NCBI RefSeq assembly: GCF_964204645.1
Contig: NC_134027.1
Coordinates: 3,708,485-3,772,484, forward strand
Length of the DNA stretch: 64,000 bases
Origin: Tubulanus polymorphus
Lineage: Eukaryota > Nemertea > Palaeonemertea > Tubulaniformes > Tubulanidae
Direction: 5' to 3'
In this document: one piece after another, positions 27,301-46,887 of the stretch
How the letters are laid out: every line of letters starts with the position of its first letter
Position numbering within the stretch: position 1 is the first letter of the stretch
Made by a program: the position numbers and the translations under genes
The notes under the pieces: generated by a model
What the model was told of the DNA's origin: nothing
What the model saw: the letters and a program-made list of their open reading frames with translations, nothing else
The model's database searches: none

Positions 27301-29153
27301 TCAATATTATAACCGCTGTAGAGGTTTCAGGCTCACATTTGAAACAGATTATCGGTGTCACAATCTCATCTCACCCCGTTGAACCGGTACACACGCATGT
27401 AACCTTTCGCGGAGATACGTTACTAATTGCCTTGTCCAACGTAAACCCTACAATTTGACATTTTACAATTTTTTAAAATTTGCTTTTGTTGAGGGATTCG
27501 AACCCACGTTGGATGAGCTAGTTACACTTTGTTTCACTGATTTCGTATGCACATTGATGAAGTGCCAGTGATCGTTGATACGACAGTAATCAAACGATGG
27601 CCTAACAACAAAAACCGCGATTTTCCTCTGATGTCTGTCGATGATCATTCCAACCGAGAAATGAACTGTACCTCGTAATATCTATCTACTACTCTTGTGA
27701 TCTTTCGATCGGGCTAAATTGATGCCATCTTGGTAAACTATGCGGAAAGTATATGCACAGCGGCGATGATGCTCCCGACGATCTTCGGCGTGATACCCAA
27801 CACAAGAATGAAGACTAATAGCCTTATTCCCACAACTTGTCGTCAGGATATAACACCTGCGCCAAATCACAGCTAAAAATGCACTGTACAGTAAATGAAA
27901 AATAGTTTGTAGATACTGCAATGACTTATAATCTGGTCGTCTGTGCACTACAAGGACTGTTTGACAAAACATCGGAGGCCAAAGGCCATTGTTGTTGAAA
28001 ATAGCTGGATAAATGGCTAGATATGATCATATTGGTGTCAGGAGTGACACTTAATTGCGTATTCGTGACACAAGTGTAAAATTACCATATGTATCATTAG
28101 TCAAATATGTAATGCGCGTGAGGATTTGCGGCCAATCCTTAACGATATATCATACAATGGTTTTACCTTGGACCCAGTGAGCAGTGTGACTGATTCGATT
28201 AGATTCGATATTTTATTGAATTTCATGTATTTAAATTTTTCCAACAAAATATGTATTCAACCGATCGCAGGGATGCTTTTACACACGTTTTCACTCTGCT
28301 TTCGTTTCGATCTACTTTGGCAGGTGAAACTCATCTATAGAGGCCTATATGAGATATCAGAAACGCTTCGCAACACAGCGCTTCAATTACTATGGAACGA
28401 ATACTTCCAAACTCCGTAAAACCAACGATTAGAATTTAGCAAGATAAAGAATCGACTTTTTGTTCCACAATGCATTCAATTTTCTCCAAGGATATTTCGC
28501 TGCAGAGGTATTAATCAGTAATTCATTGTCCAGAATAAAAACCCATTGACCAAATGCATTTCAGATGCACACAGCTTCCAGAAAACCATTGCACTATGGC
28601 TGTACGCCTTCCGTCATCGTTAAGCCACAATTTGTCAACGAAAACTCCCATGGCTTGTTCAAGCTAATGACATACATATTTTACAACCTATTAGCTTCAG
28701 CACTCCACTGTGGATGATACATGGTGAACTTCTAATTCTAAGTTAGGCTCGGCAATTCCAAATCTCGCAGACATCCGTATAGGCCTGGTAACACATATAC
28801 AGTAGGTCTTTGATATTCCAAACATGATTTTTCAATTTTTCAAAACGGTTCGAGATTGAATATTCATTAGATTGATGGTTGCATTAAAATCTCCAGTCAC
28901 GGACGGAAAACAAAACAATTCCCATTAAACGTACGCCCAATATACTATGCGTATGGTTTGATAAAGACCTCGCTCTTTCAGTTATCAGCGAGGAGTATAT
29001 ATTTGGCTTTAGCACGAAGAAGTTGATTAAAGTTCAAAGAATCCTTACACTGACTATCTACGTAAATGAAATCGAGACAAACTTTTTCAAAGCAGAAAGC
29101 CATACAATGACACTGTTTAGTGTTAAAGGAACTCAAAGCTGCACAATGAAGGC

Positions 29154-29195
29154 TTTGCTTTGAAGTTAGTTGTTTTTGCTTTGAAGTTAGTTGTT
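29154..29195. repeat. 21-bp tandem duplication
   Basis: The unit beginning TTTGCTTTGAAGTTAG is present as two identical adjacent copies (29154-29174 and 29175-29195). Confidence 0.85.
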
Positions 29196-30043
29196 GTTCA
29201 TCTATGGTATATCTGATTAAATTTAAATGTTAAACAATACGTAGACATTAGCCTATATCGCGAGAAAGTAAAGACTTATCATTTCCTTTGCGAGTGTCAT
29301 CGGCGACGATCCCTTATGCAACTAAAATTATCACACGCCGTGTGCCCGAAGCCGAAAAGAAATTAACCGAGCTCTTCATAATTCAAATTCGTTGGAGTGA
29401 ACCGCTAGATCCACGACCAATTGAGTTCATCAACGTAAAAACTATCTGTAACCATCGCCCCTAGCCGTGTTCTCGGTAAGTCTATTTCACTCGACATGTC
29501 ATTGACGAGCTATACCACTTCCGCGTAAGTCTGCACAATATTCAAATTTGATATGCCGGCTGAAGGCGTTTTGGGGTTATCATCAACTCCATGTATACTT
29601 TACACCCAAATGATATTGAACACACAATGCGGACCATTGCAAACCCATGTCTCAAGGGCGTGCTTTAGTACATATACGTAGATACGTGGGATTATCCTAT
29701 TTCTTTGCTCGAGGTACTCTATGATAAGAGTCACAGTTTCCTTGAATTGGACAACAAAATACTAACTGTGTAGGATATGAATAAATTGATAAAATGTAAT
29801 CAAAATTTGCAACATGTTACACGTTCAAGCTTTTTTCATCATGGGAAATGATGCAGTCAAATATAACGTTCAAAAATATCTTATCGTCTTCCATCACGAC
29901 AGTCACGATATGAATGCGCATCGGCGATAATGACAGAACAAACTGAAATAAACGCTACGGTTGACAGGTTGCATCACGCGAAAGACACTATAAAGGCAAA
30001 AAAGGCCATGATCGCAAATTTCGATTAGGCTGTTTCCCGTGAA

Positions 30044-30128
30044 ACGGGTGCAGACGCCGAGGTGGGTGCGGATGCGGAGGCGGGTGGGTGCGAACCCTTA
30101 TGTGGGCATTGTGTTTCCACGAAACGGC
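30044..30128 (+). repeat. GC-rich dispersed repeat, copy 1
   Basis: This is a GC-rich island in AT-rich DNA. It opens with TTTCCCGTGAAACGGG, contains degenerate GGTGCGGA and GGATGCGGAGG units, and ends in TTGTGTTTCCACGAAACGG. The same terminal block and the same purine-rich 6-bp iteration recur in inverse orientation at 54629-54768, so this is a repeat family and not a chance GC patch. A detached end (GCCTCGTGGAAAA) lies at about 30388-30400. Class unknown. Confidence 0.7.
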
Positions 30129-31329
30129 CCATTCGCGAGAACGTTCACAATTAGCACTTTTTGAAATCTAATTCTACTCCCCATGATTACTTTCTTTCCA
30201 CTAAATGAACTTTCACACCTCGCTAATCCCTGAATTATCACCTCGCAATCGTTTAACGCGATCGAATTACCGTTTGTACCCCCGCGACTCCATTTCTCCC
30301 TAAAACCTGATGATGGTCCGGCCGAAACTTTTCGCGGGAAGCAAACGGCTGTGGCCGAAATCCCTACACGGCATACGCCTCCACATCCGCCTCGTGGAAA
30401 ACCAGTGATTCAAAAATATTTTTGGATCATATACATATTCTCAGATTACTATACCTGCTGAATTCATTAACGTGCCCAATATTAGCTAAGTTCGGTGACT
30501 AACTAACCCTTGTGCGGGATCAATGCTATCTACTTGCGATGTGATCTATCGTATAAATCACGTTCATCTATACAGATTACGAGAGCGTTGAGTAATTACC
30601 GATTAACAGAATCGATGAACACGTTATTTTCTGCTGGTTATGTCGTTTATTATCAATCTACAACCCGTGGGCATATCCATATTTGACCTTCTTAGAACTC
30701 GCCATTTTGTCTACCAACAACGCAATACATGTTACAACACTCCCAGTTGCCGATTTTACACGCTGGGATTTTAAGGTATTCCTCGGAATATCTCTAATAG
30801 CTAACTACGTTGGAAGATGCACGTAACTAAACAAGCATTATAACACGGTAGCAAATTTTCAAGCGCGCCCTGAAGTTAGGTTCAAAATTGAAGTCTATCA
30901 AACATTCCTCCGGGTGCACAGTTGAAAAACGACGAATTGAATAAGATGAGGTCATGTTCCCATATCAACAATTTGATCATCTGCTATTCACCATGACTGG
31001 ATTAGGTTCATTGAAATATTCTTGAAAAACACAAGATTGTCTGTTATTAGGCTTAGGGTCTAACATAACCGGAGAAGCGCTGATTTAGTCGGTATATCCT
31101 GGGCGCTCGACCAGCGACCTTGATGCAATCGGTAAGCAATTCCAGTCATTCACCCGTTCTATTTGCCAGTTTTGTTTACGGCCGCAAAGGAGTCTGAAGA
31201 AGCAATGATATATTTCTCCACTGGTTGGAAACGATTGCTGATTAGGCAAATGCGCAAAGGTTACGATCATCGCTTCAATTAGCACGATAATCCAATCCTC
31301 AAAGTAGCGTCGTATGAGGCAGTACTTAC
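30129..31329. other. No gene, part of a repeat near 30.4 kb
   Basis: The 30290-30405 segment is relatively GC-rich and ends with the same CGTGGAAAA terminus seen at 54.76 kb, which suggests a fragment of the GC-rich repeat family. Beyond it I see nothing recognisable. Confidence 0.4.
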
Positions 31330-31468
31330 AGCGAGGTAATTGTATTTCGCCGATATTCGAATTATATATCGACTCGCCTTTCGTATTTGTACTTTCCTTA
31401 ACTTTCTGTATGTTATAAATTAATTTGGCGCAATCGATTCCGAGAGCGGAGTGATTGATCAGACAGAA
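31330..31468 (-). CDS. Candidate exon within a longer interrupted open region, unidentified
   Basis: On the minus strand, a pyrimidine-rich acceptor ending ttatcag precedes 46 open codons (motifs ALGIDCAKLIYNIQKVKE and NIGEIQLPR). A good donor gtaagtac follows. The same frame stays open far beyond both sides: 31735 down to 31085 is 216 codons with a single TGA at 31514. I do not recognise the protein. It could be a true exon, a decayed gene, or chance in AT-rich DNA. Confidence 0.3.
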
Positions 31469-33885
31469 CTGATAATAACGATTGACAGATAATGATTGTG
31501 ATACGTGACACATTCAAAAGTCGATTATGTCAGTAGTTAACACCGTCTCACATAGGATGTACATGCCGGATTTGTAGATTAGATATCCACATCGCCGCTG
31601 GGGGATAATGCTTTCAAGATAAGATGTATAGGTCTGGGATTTCTGGTGCAAAAAGATGGAAGCATTTGATCGGTGCATATGATGTTTTTTTTCGTAGTTA
31701 TTTATCAGTTCGGGATTATTCCAAACTGACTTCATACATAAATCTCAATAAATCTTAATGGACGTTGTAACCCGAGCATAAATTGTCTTTAGATAAATTA
31801 CTACGAGTAAGTCATAGATCTATACGGCAACGCACTAAATCCTACCATCATACCCATGCACTTTGTTGAGGTTATCTTTTTTTTCAAATAATTATCAGGA
31901 TTCTCCTTCGAGGCGCCTAAACCTTTGACTTTATATCAAATAACCAGGCGAATCTTTGTGACAAAGGTCGGTTTCCCGATAATCGATTTCATTTGACATC
32001 ATCTGCAGTAGCTAATTATTTAGTTTTTGCTTTGCATTGGAAGTATCAACAACATTCGACAGACATCAAAGGTATGAGCGAACCTATTACAGAAGCTATG
32101 TCGATCTTATAACCATATGTTCCGAGGATCCTGTGCCAAAAATCTGCAGACCATAAACTCATGAGATACTTATAAGCAGATCTAGGCGTTATCCAAGTTA
32201 TATCAGGGAGTTCAAGTTTTCGCCTAACAACAATCGGTCACCTTAACTACGTAATTCCAGTTTTTATGGAGTCACGTTTATTGGGCGTTGGTGCGTAGGA
32301 GTCAATCGCTCTTTTACGTGTTCAGTAGTCCAAAGAAATACGACATACCCCTCCCCCTGGAGCGGCTTGTAATTCTAGCAAGTCACTTGATGATCGTGAG
32401 GTGATAATTTTATCGTGCAGGTTTATCATTAATTCGGTACTAAATGAACCCGTAAATTAATCTCTTCGCAATATCAGTTTGTGACACGGCCTTAAACTGT
32501 CTTGTTTCGCGTTGCGTTTTACTGTTCTATCAATAAACAGCGATTTATGTTCGAAACGAACAAATCCGACACTTTCGAAATAAATCAGAACACATTTCAT
32601 GTGCGTTTAATACAACATTCGATACGACCGTGTTACGTGTTTGTATTCAATTTCTATCAGGTAAATAACTACGATGTTTGTGTCAACGCTACTACCATCT
32701 ATTCGAAATCGCAGAGGAATAATTATGGACGCGGTTTCACTTTGGTCCATCATTGATGGAAAATAGAAAAGTGTTTTTCTACGCAGACCCTATTTTACGC
32801 ATGGAATCACTCAAAAAAAAGATCCCACCCGCTCAACACACAATAAGACATGGAAACAAATATGTCAGGCATCTAATATCGAAAATTTACATCGGTTACT
32901 CGTCATTTTTCTTTAATTTTAAAAATCCTTCTCCAAGTAATATTGATTCGCGCAGACGTTCCCTGTAAGGAGTAGTCCAATTAGCGATTCCCTGCAGTAC
33001 GTACATCTGTAATTGAACAAATGGATAGAAAATGATACCAGAATAATGATTTTCATATAAATCAAGAAAGGCATAAACTCAGGTTGTCTCTGTATTCGAT
33101 TAGCAAAAGTATTATATACAATTTGGTCGTATGCCAAAACATTCAGTCGAATCTCATAATGATAATTTACATTAAATTATATATAACCGATTGATATATG
33201 ATTTATGAGATTAGTACTCGTACATTGTTTCGATAGTCATTTCCAGCAACCCGGTATATATGTCACCAATATCCTTCCAGACCCAATCGAAAAAAGTAAT
33301 TTCCCTTCGGTTTGGTTGGTGTTTCGATTATCCAATCATTGAAATGTCTAGGATGGGTATTTTCCATGGCTGGTCGAAGATTTTTCTTTACCTAACGCGG
33401 CTTCATAATCAGATAGTCGATGGTCGATTTGCGTGAAGTCCTTTTATATACAATCCATTGATCTTGCGGTGGTTCCAAAGACAACTTTCTTTCTAGTTTT
33501 GTTCTTGATACAATGTACTGGCTGATTGAGAAGAAAACTCCTCTTCAAGTTACTCATTCACAAAATATCTGTTCTTTGATTTACAACATTATATTTCAGA
33601 TTTTTCATTCCATATTATAGTTCAGTAGGGTTACTGTATCAACCACTAACCATTACATGGCCATGAAAATAATCGACGACTTTTTAATGATAGGCTAAAA
33701 TCGGAAGCTCGTTTGTTTTATATTATTCCGTTGGGCCCTGTGAGGAAACCCGATAACCAGGAAAATAGGTAACGAATTAAGTTCAAAACCACTGTCATAA
33801 CGTTTAAATGGCATCAGTGGTGGACAAATACATAACCAGGCGGATTTATGATATGTCTGTTATAATGCTTACCTACCTGCTAAAA
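31469..33885. other. No supported gene
   Basis: The interrupted minus-strand frame noted at 31.1-31.7 kb covers the first part. The remainder shows short open frames without motifs and no repeat recognised by eye. Confidence 0.35.
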
Positions 33886-34310
33886 ATCAACATCTACCCG
33901 AGAAAAAACCACTATCGGACTATTTACACGTAGAAAAGGACCAAAAAAATATAAAAATGGACAAAATGATCTTGTAATATAGCTATTTCCAAAATATCAT
34001 TGTATTAAATTAGGCAGCCAGAAAAAAATCATCCCAATCAGTCGCTTGCCGGTTCAGACTGATTGGAAGATTGTTTGGATGAACCGGAACCGAATTTCCA
34101 ATTATGTACTTCGATTTAAAAATATTCTGTTAACTCGACCGCCGATCACACATCTATATCTGTACTTCGATTTCCGATTTCAAAATCAAACCCCCTGTTT
34201 CGCTCCCGGCAGGTGTGGTGGGTCTGTAAGGGACACTCAATCGAAAAATCAAACAAAATTTACCAGCCAAATAAATAAATAATGGGGACAATCCCTTTTT
34301 AAGATCAAAA
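33886..34310 (+). mobile_element. Dispersed repeat, about 425 bp, copy in plus orientation
   Basis: The segment runs from ATCAACATCTACCCGAG to TTAAGATCAAAA. It is matched, in reverse complement and with scattered substitutions and small indels, by 42668-43102. It includes GGCAGGTGTGGTGGGTC and an (AAAT)n stretch near 34270. The ends are neither inverted nor directly repeated, and there is no shared reading frame of quality. It may be a non-autonomous element such as a SINE, Helitron-type or DNA-element fragment. Class cannot be decided. Confidence 0.8.
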
Positions 34311-42667
<8,357 letters not shown>

Positions 42668-43102
42668 TTTTGATCTTAAAATAGGGATTGTCCCCATTAT
42701 TTATTTATTTGGCTGGTAAATTTTGTTTGATTTTTCGATTGAGTGTCCCTTACAGACCCACCACACCTGCCGGGAGCGAAACAGGGGGTTTGATTTTGAA
42801 ATCGGAAAACGAAGTACAGATATAGATGTGTGATCGGCGGTCGAGTTAACAGAATATTTTAAAATCGAAGTACATAATTGGAAATTCGGTTCCGGTTCAT
42901 CCAAACAATCTTCCATTCAGTCTGAACCGGCAAGCGACTGATTGGGATGAATTTTTCTGGCTGCCTAATTTAATATAATGACATTCTGGAAATAGCTATA
43001 TCACAAGATCATTTTGTCCATTTTTATATTTTTTTGGTCGTTTTCTACGTGTAAATAGTCCGATAGTTTATTGTGGTTTTTTTTTCTCGGGTAGATGTTG
43101 AT
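42668..43102 (-). mobile_element. Dispersed repeat, about 435 bp, inverted copy of 33.9 kb element
   Basis: This is the reverse complement of 33886-34310 over its full length, with single-base differences and a few short insertions (for example in the A-run and near the start). The copies are 8.4 kb apart and face each other, so they could pair as a long stem or recombine to invert the interval, which includes the TA microsatellite. Confidence 0.8.
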
Positions 43103-46100
43103 GTAGAAGTTCTCTAAGTTGAACCTTAGTAGGGATGCTAAGTTTTGGCCAGAATTTCAAAATGACAGAAAATTACTGAAATCTTTCGAACCTACAAAGC
43201 TGACAAGGTTCGCCCCCGCGATGAGTTAGCATCGATATGTATGGATTCTTGATAGCTCGCTTTTTTCAATTTTCGATATGGAGACGATGAAATTTAATTT
43301 GTTCAGTAATAAAAGACCAGTTAGAGATTATTAATGAAGATAACTACCGATTTATTTGCTCGTAAATCATTCGGCCATTATCTCATTTAGAATTAAAATT
43401 AGTAAAATTAGAATATGACGATGATATATCAAAAAAATATTCAATAACTTCAGTAAGTGAATCGATCTATCAATGATGTGGATCTAGAAATGTGAATCGG
43501 TGCAATTCGTGAGGAATGAAAAATCGATTGACAGAGTTATTAAGTTTCGCCTCACCCGTAAATGGCGGCAATATTGTACAGATTTGATCAAGCCTCCTGT
43601 TAATTCGACTTTTCTCATCATCAACTGATTCAATGTTACAATAGCACGGCTAAAAATGTATCAAATACTAAAATCAAGAGTCTGAATCTATCGTCGGCGA
43701 ACTTAGTACTTCCTTGAGGCTTCAACACGACCTATCTTTCATTAAATGGCATCCGAAACCTGCATGTGACAGCGCTGAGAGATCCCGCAGTAAAATGAAC
43801 CGACCGCTATTTTCAGCGTTATTTTGCTCCCCGCGCGTATAAGCCAAAACCCTTCAGTGAAATCATTTCTCGTCAAATCGCATCGTACATAATTTCCGGA
43901 TGATACCGCATTACACGTCAAGTCTGTGATCCATGAAGAAAAATGAAATGATGTTAAGCGAAAATCACAGATAATAACAACATATGTAATATTTATATTT
44001 CCCGCTGTTTCTCGGGAAACGCGTTAGAAATTCCTTATCGCATTTGAAATGAATATCGACGATGAAAGTGGACGAGGCAATAACCGTATTGGAAAAATAA
44101 AAATACATCTTTTTATTCGCGCAAAGCTGTATACATATAAGATACAATACAGATTAATGTTTTATTCATGCGCAATAGTGCACTTTATTGATGTAGGATG
44201 CGGCTGGGCGAGTTTGCTTAAAGCTTTGGTGTCTTTAACTTGGCGAACTATCAAGCCAAGTAATCAAGATTCCTTGTATCGAAGGCTCAAGGAGGTAATG
44301 CTACTTTTGAAATATGTGAGACCGAAGTATAAAGAAAGGATTCAGGACTGGTGTAAAATACACGTATATATCTTCTAACCGTGATGGAGATGTCAATCCC
44401 GGATATACAGTGAACTAAGCAACACGATCTATGATCAAAGACCAACAGCCAGATTAAGGGGTATCCTTAGCAGTTTAGTGCAGCTGATATGCTTCGAGGT
44501 AAATGCGTGGGAAAACTTCTTCAGATCCAAAAATCATTAATCAGTGGCCTTAGTCCTCTCCAAATCTAAGAACAGCCGATGGCTGAAGGACAATCCTTTC
44601 ATTAATGAAACCAGGCTATTAGCTGGCTACTTTCAAGGTTAAGAAAGGTAAAATTCCCCTGATATACATTTTCCATTCACCGTTGTCAGTCCTATTACCT
44701 CTTCGTCCATTTATCTCAATGCCCAAATGTGGGTTTAGGGTGACCAGTGGGTGTTATAAACTTGCTGTTCCACATTCTTTATATAGCGAGTCATCTGCAC
44801 CGATGCCATTACTTTTATAATTACTGTGTCCTGTAGATTGTGTTTCATCCGAGCTGACTAAAATCACCCTTTTGCATTTGATTTCACATTTTCATATTGA
44901 ATGGGTTATTGTGTTTCCGCGTTGGAAAGATTGACAACTGTAAAGACTGCCCTTTATAGCACTCAATGTAGGGATAATGTGTTTACTTATAGTTCATAGA
45001 GAGCCATCCTCTAATGATATCCGACTTGTATATAAAATACGCCATAAACAATAGTTTGAACAGCAAGGAATACATCTCATCCCGAAATTGTAGATAAATC
45101 TAAAACGATTCGTGCTGATCGTAGTGACACGACATTTACGACTGGCAAAATGTCACGATTGATAATGACGACAAAATAGGGCCGATTGGGAATGCTTCTG
45201 CTACGCGCAATAACGTAAAAATTCACGCACTTCGTCAACCCGATCAAGAATAGTCTTTTATTGAGTTATCAACTACGACGATAATGCGGGCAGACAGAAC
45301 GAATGATGTTGTCATAAAAACCTAAGAATGTTCAATGCATAGAAACGCTTTGTACTTTCCTCACGGGACCGGTCGCGGTGTGTAAGGTTTACGATCGTCA
45401 GGAATGATTATCATCCGCGATGGAAATTTATTCCGACGTATTTACAAACAACTTAAATAAGGTCCCGTTTGACGTAAAGTACTTCCGGACAACCGCTGGT
45501 CGATCGATCGAAGATATAAAAACATTCGGACCGTATTGAATCTAGTCATACGGATAACGAATCCAATCTAAGCGGATCGTACTTTAATCAATCTTTCTGA
45601 TGAAACTTTATAAGAAGTACCAGTTTACTTTAGATGCTTGTCAATAATGAATCGGAACTTATGAACTTTTGCCATTTTATAACATGCGGGAAATTATAGG
45701 AGGACGTTTACGATCTATTATAGAACACAATGTTGATTATTTCGCCTAATCAGTTGAAATCTACTAAATCGCGCTCGAGGCAATGCGTCGCGTCCATCAA
45801 TTACCAAACATGTTGATTTCCGTCACATGTTCATTTGCCTGAAACTATTCGTGTTTTAGTCGGTGTCCATTTGCTACGGAAGGTTCTCGGCATTTACAGC
45901 CGGAAACAAAATGGTTTTATCTCGTCACAATTAGTCGGTGAATCGACCGCATCTAATTACCCGCCAGATCGTGGGCCAAATTGAATACAGCCGGTGCTAA
46001 CTGTGCCAATTACAACACATTGGTATTTTTGAGGACGTCAATGCGCACTCGTCGCTGACTAGCACGGACTGCGTACACCTAGCCACTGTCAAGATTAATC

Positions 46101-46590
46101 ATATGCTTCCTGAATAGAAAAAGACATACAACTCTGGCCTGGCAAATAACTACGAATTATAACTACGTAAGGAGGACTGTATCGATCGTTGCACAGGGAT
46201 GTTTTGATACGCCTCTGAAATCAGAATGTCTTCTCAGAGGAAGGATCTAAACGGCTGCACACACTGCCGCCAGGATTAGGCCTACTTTGATACAGATATC
46301 ATATAAAAACATTATCATTTCTATTACTTATGAATCATTTACTTTCAAAAAGGGCTTAGGCCTGTATACAGATAGCCTCTTAAAACGCAATCAAACATCG
46401 CGCATCTTCATCCTACACTGACTGATATGCAGACGACCAAGTATGACGTGCTAAGTGAATTAAATATTAAGTAGCAAAAACGACCGCTTCGCATGGATCG
46501 AACACCTCTAGGACACATACATATATTCTTTATTTCATTAAATATCGATATGTGATTCATAAAACACTCTAAGGATGAATGAAGAATGAA
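43103..46590. other. No supported gene, one weak exon-like segment
   Basis: At about 44199-44293 (+) a segment between gatgtag and gtaatg has one open frame (motifs CGWASLLKALVSLTWR and SLYRRLKE). It is not recognised and the acceptor is poor. The rest contains nothing I can name. Confidence 0.25.
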
Positions 46591-46887
46591 TTAATGGGAA
46601 ATACATTCGACACGAGCCGGAATATGATTTTCGTTGTTGCCTGTATAAGATCGTAAATCGGTAATTTGTGTTAATATTTTTGAGAGCTGATCCTCGAGGG
46701 GTCCGTACTTATTAGTCATGGTAACGCACGCGTGAATCCCATAATAACAAATATTAATAACGAAAATTGCCTTCCTGGCGCCAGGCAATGGCCTCTCATA
46801 AAAATTTACGCTTATGGCGATAATGTTTGTTATGGGGCCCTCGTGCATAATTTCCACCAATAACGCAAGCACAGCGCGGCCATTCAA
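46591..46887 (-). pseudogene. Possible DC-STAMP/DCST-like gene fragment
   Basis: The frame reads through N-G-R-A...L-L-V-E-I-M-H-E-G-P-I-T-N-I and later Y-G-P-L-E-D-Q-L-S-K-I. A small G-R-x-x-L then G-P-x-x-N-I block followed by a Cys and an amphipathic helix is, as I recall it, typical of DCST1/DCST2-type multi-pass membrane proteins used in sperm-egg or cell fusion. The open frame lacks an ATG at its start and no acceptor is visible upstream. A 35-nt GT...CAG segment inside (about 46773-46807) would be too short for a normal intron. It is most likely a remnant or a single exon with misplaced edges, and the family assignment is tentative. Confidence 0.3.

Larger units (their letters stand above)
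24137..30043. other. No supported gene, short repeats only
   Basis: Open frames up to about 97 codons show no recognised domain. A 16-bp unit is duplicated at 24268-24302 and a 21-bp unit at 29154-29195. On the minus strand near 27740-27840 one frame reads as a hydrophobic helix-like stretch (VFILVLGITPKIVGSIIAA) without start or splice support. A tRNA-like B-box string near 27493 has no tRNA around it. Confidence 0.35.

Noticed and set aside
27463-27600. tRNA on the minus strand (B-box GGTTCGAATCC)
   Set aside because: No acceptor stem, D-arm or anticodon arm can be fitted upstream. It is at most an old tRNA-derived fragment.
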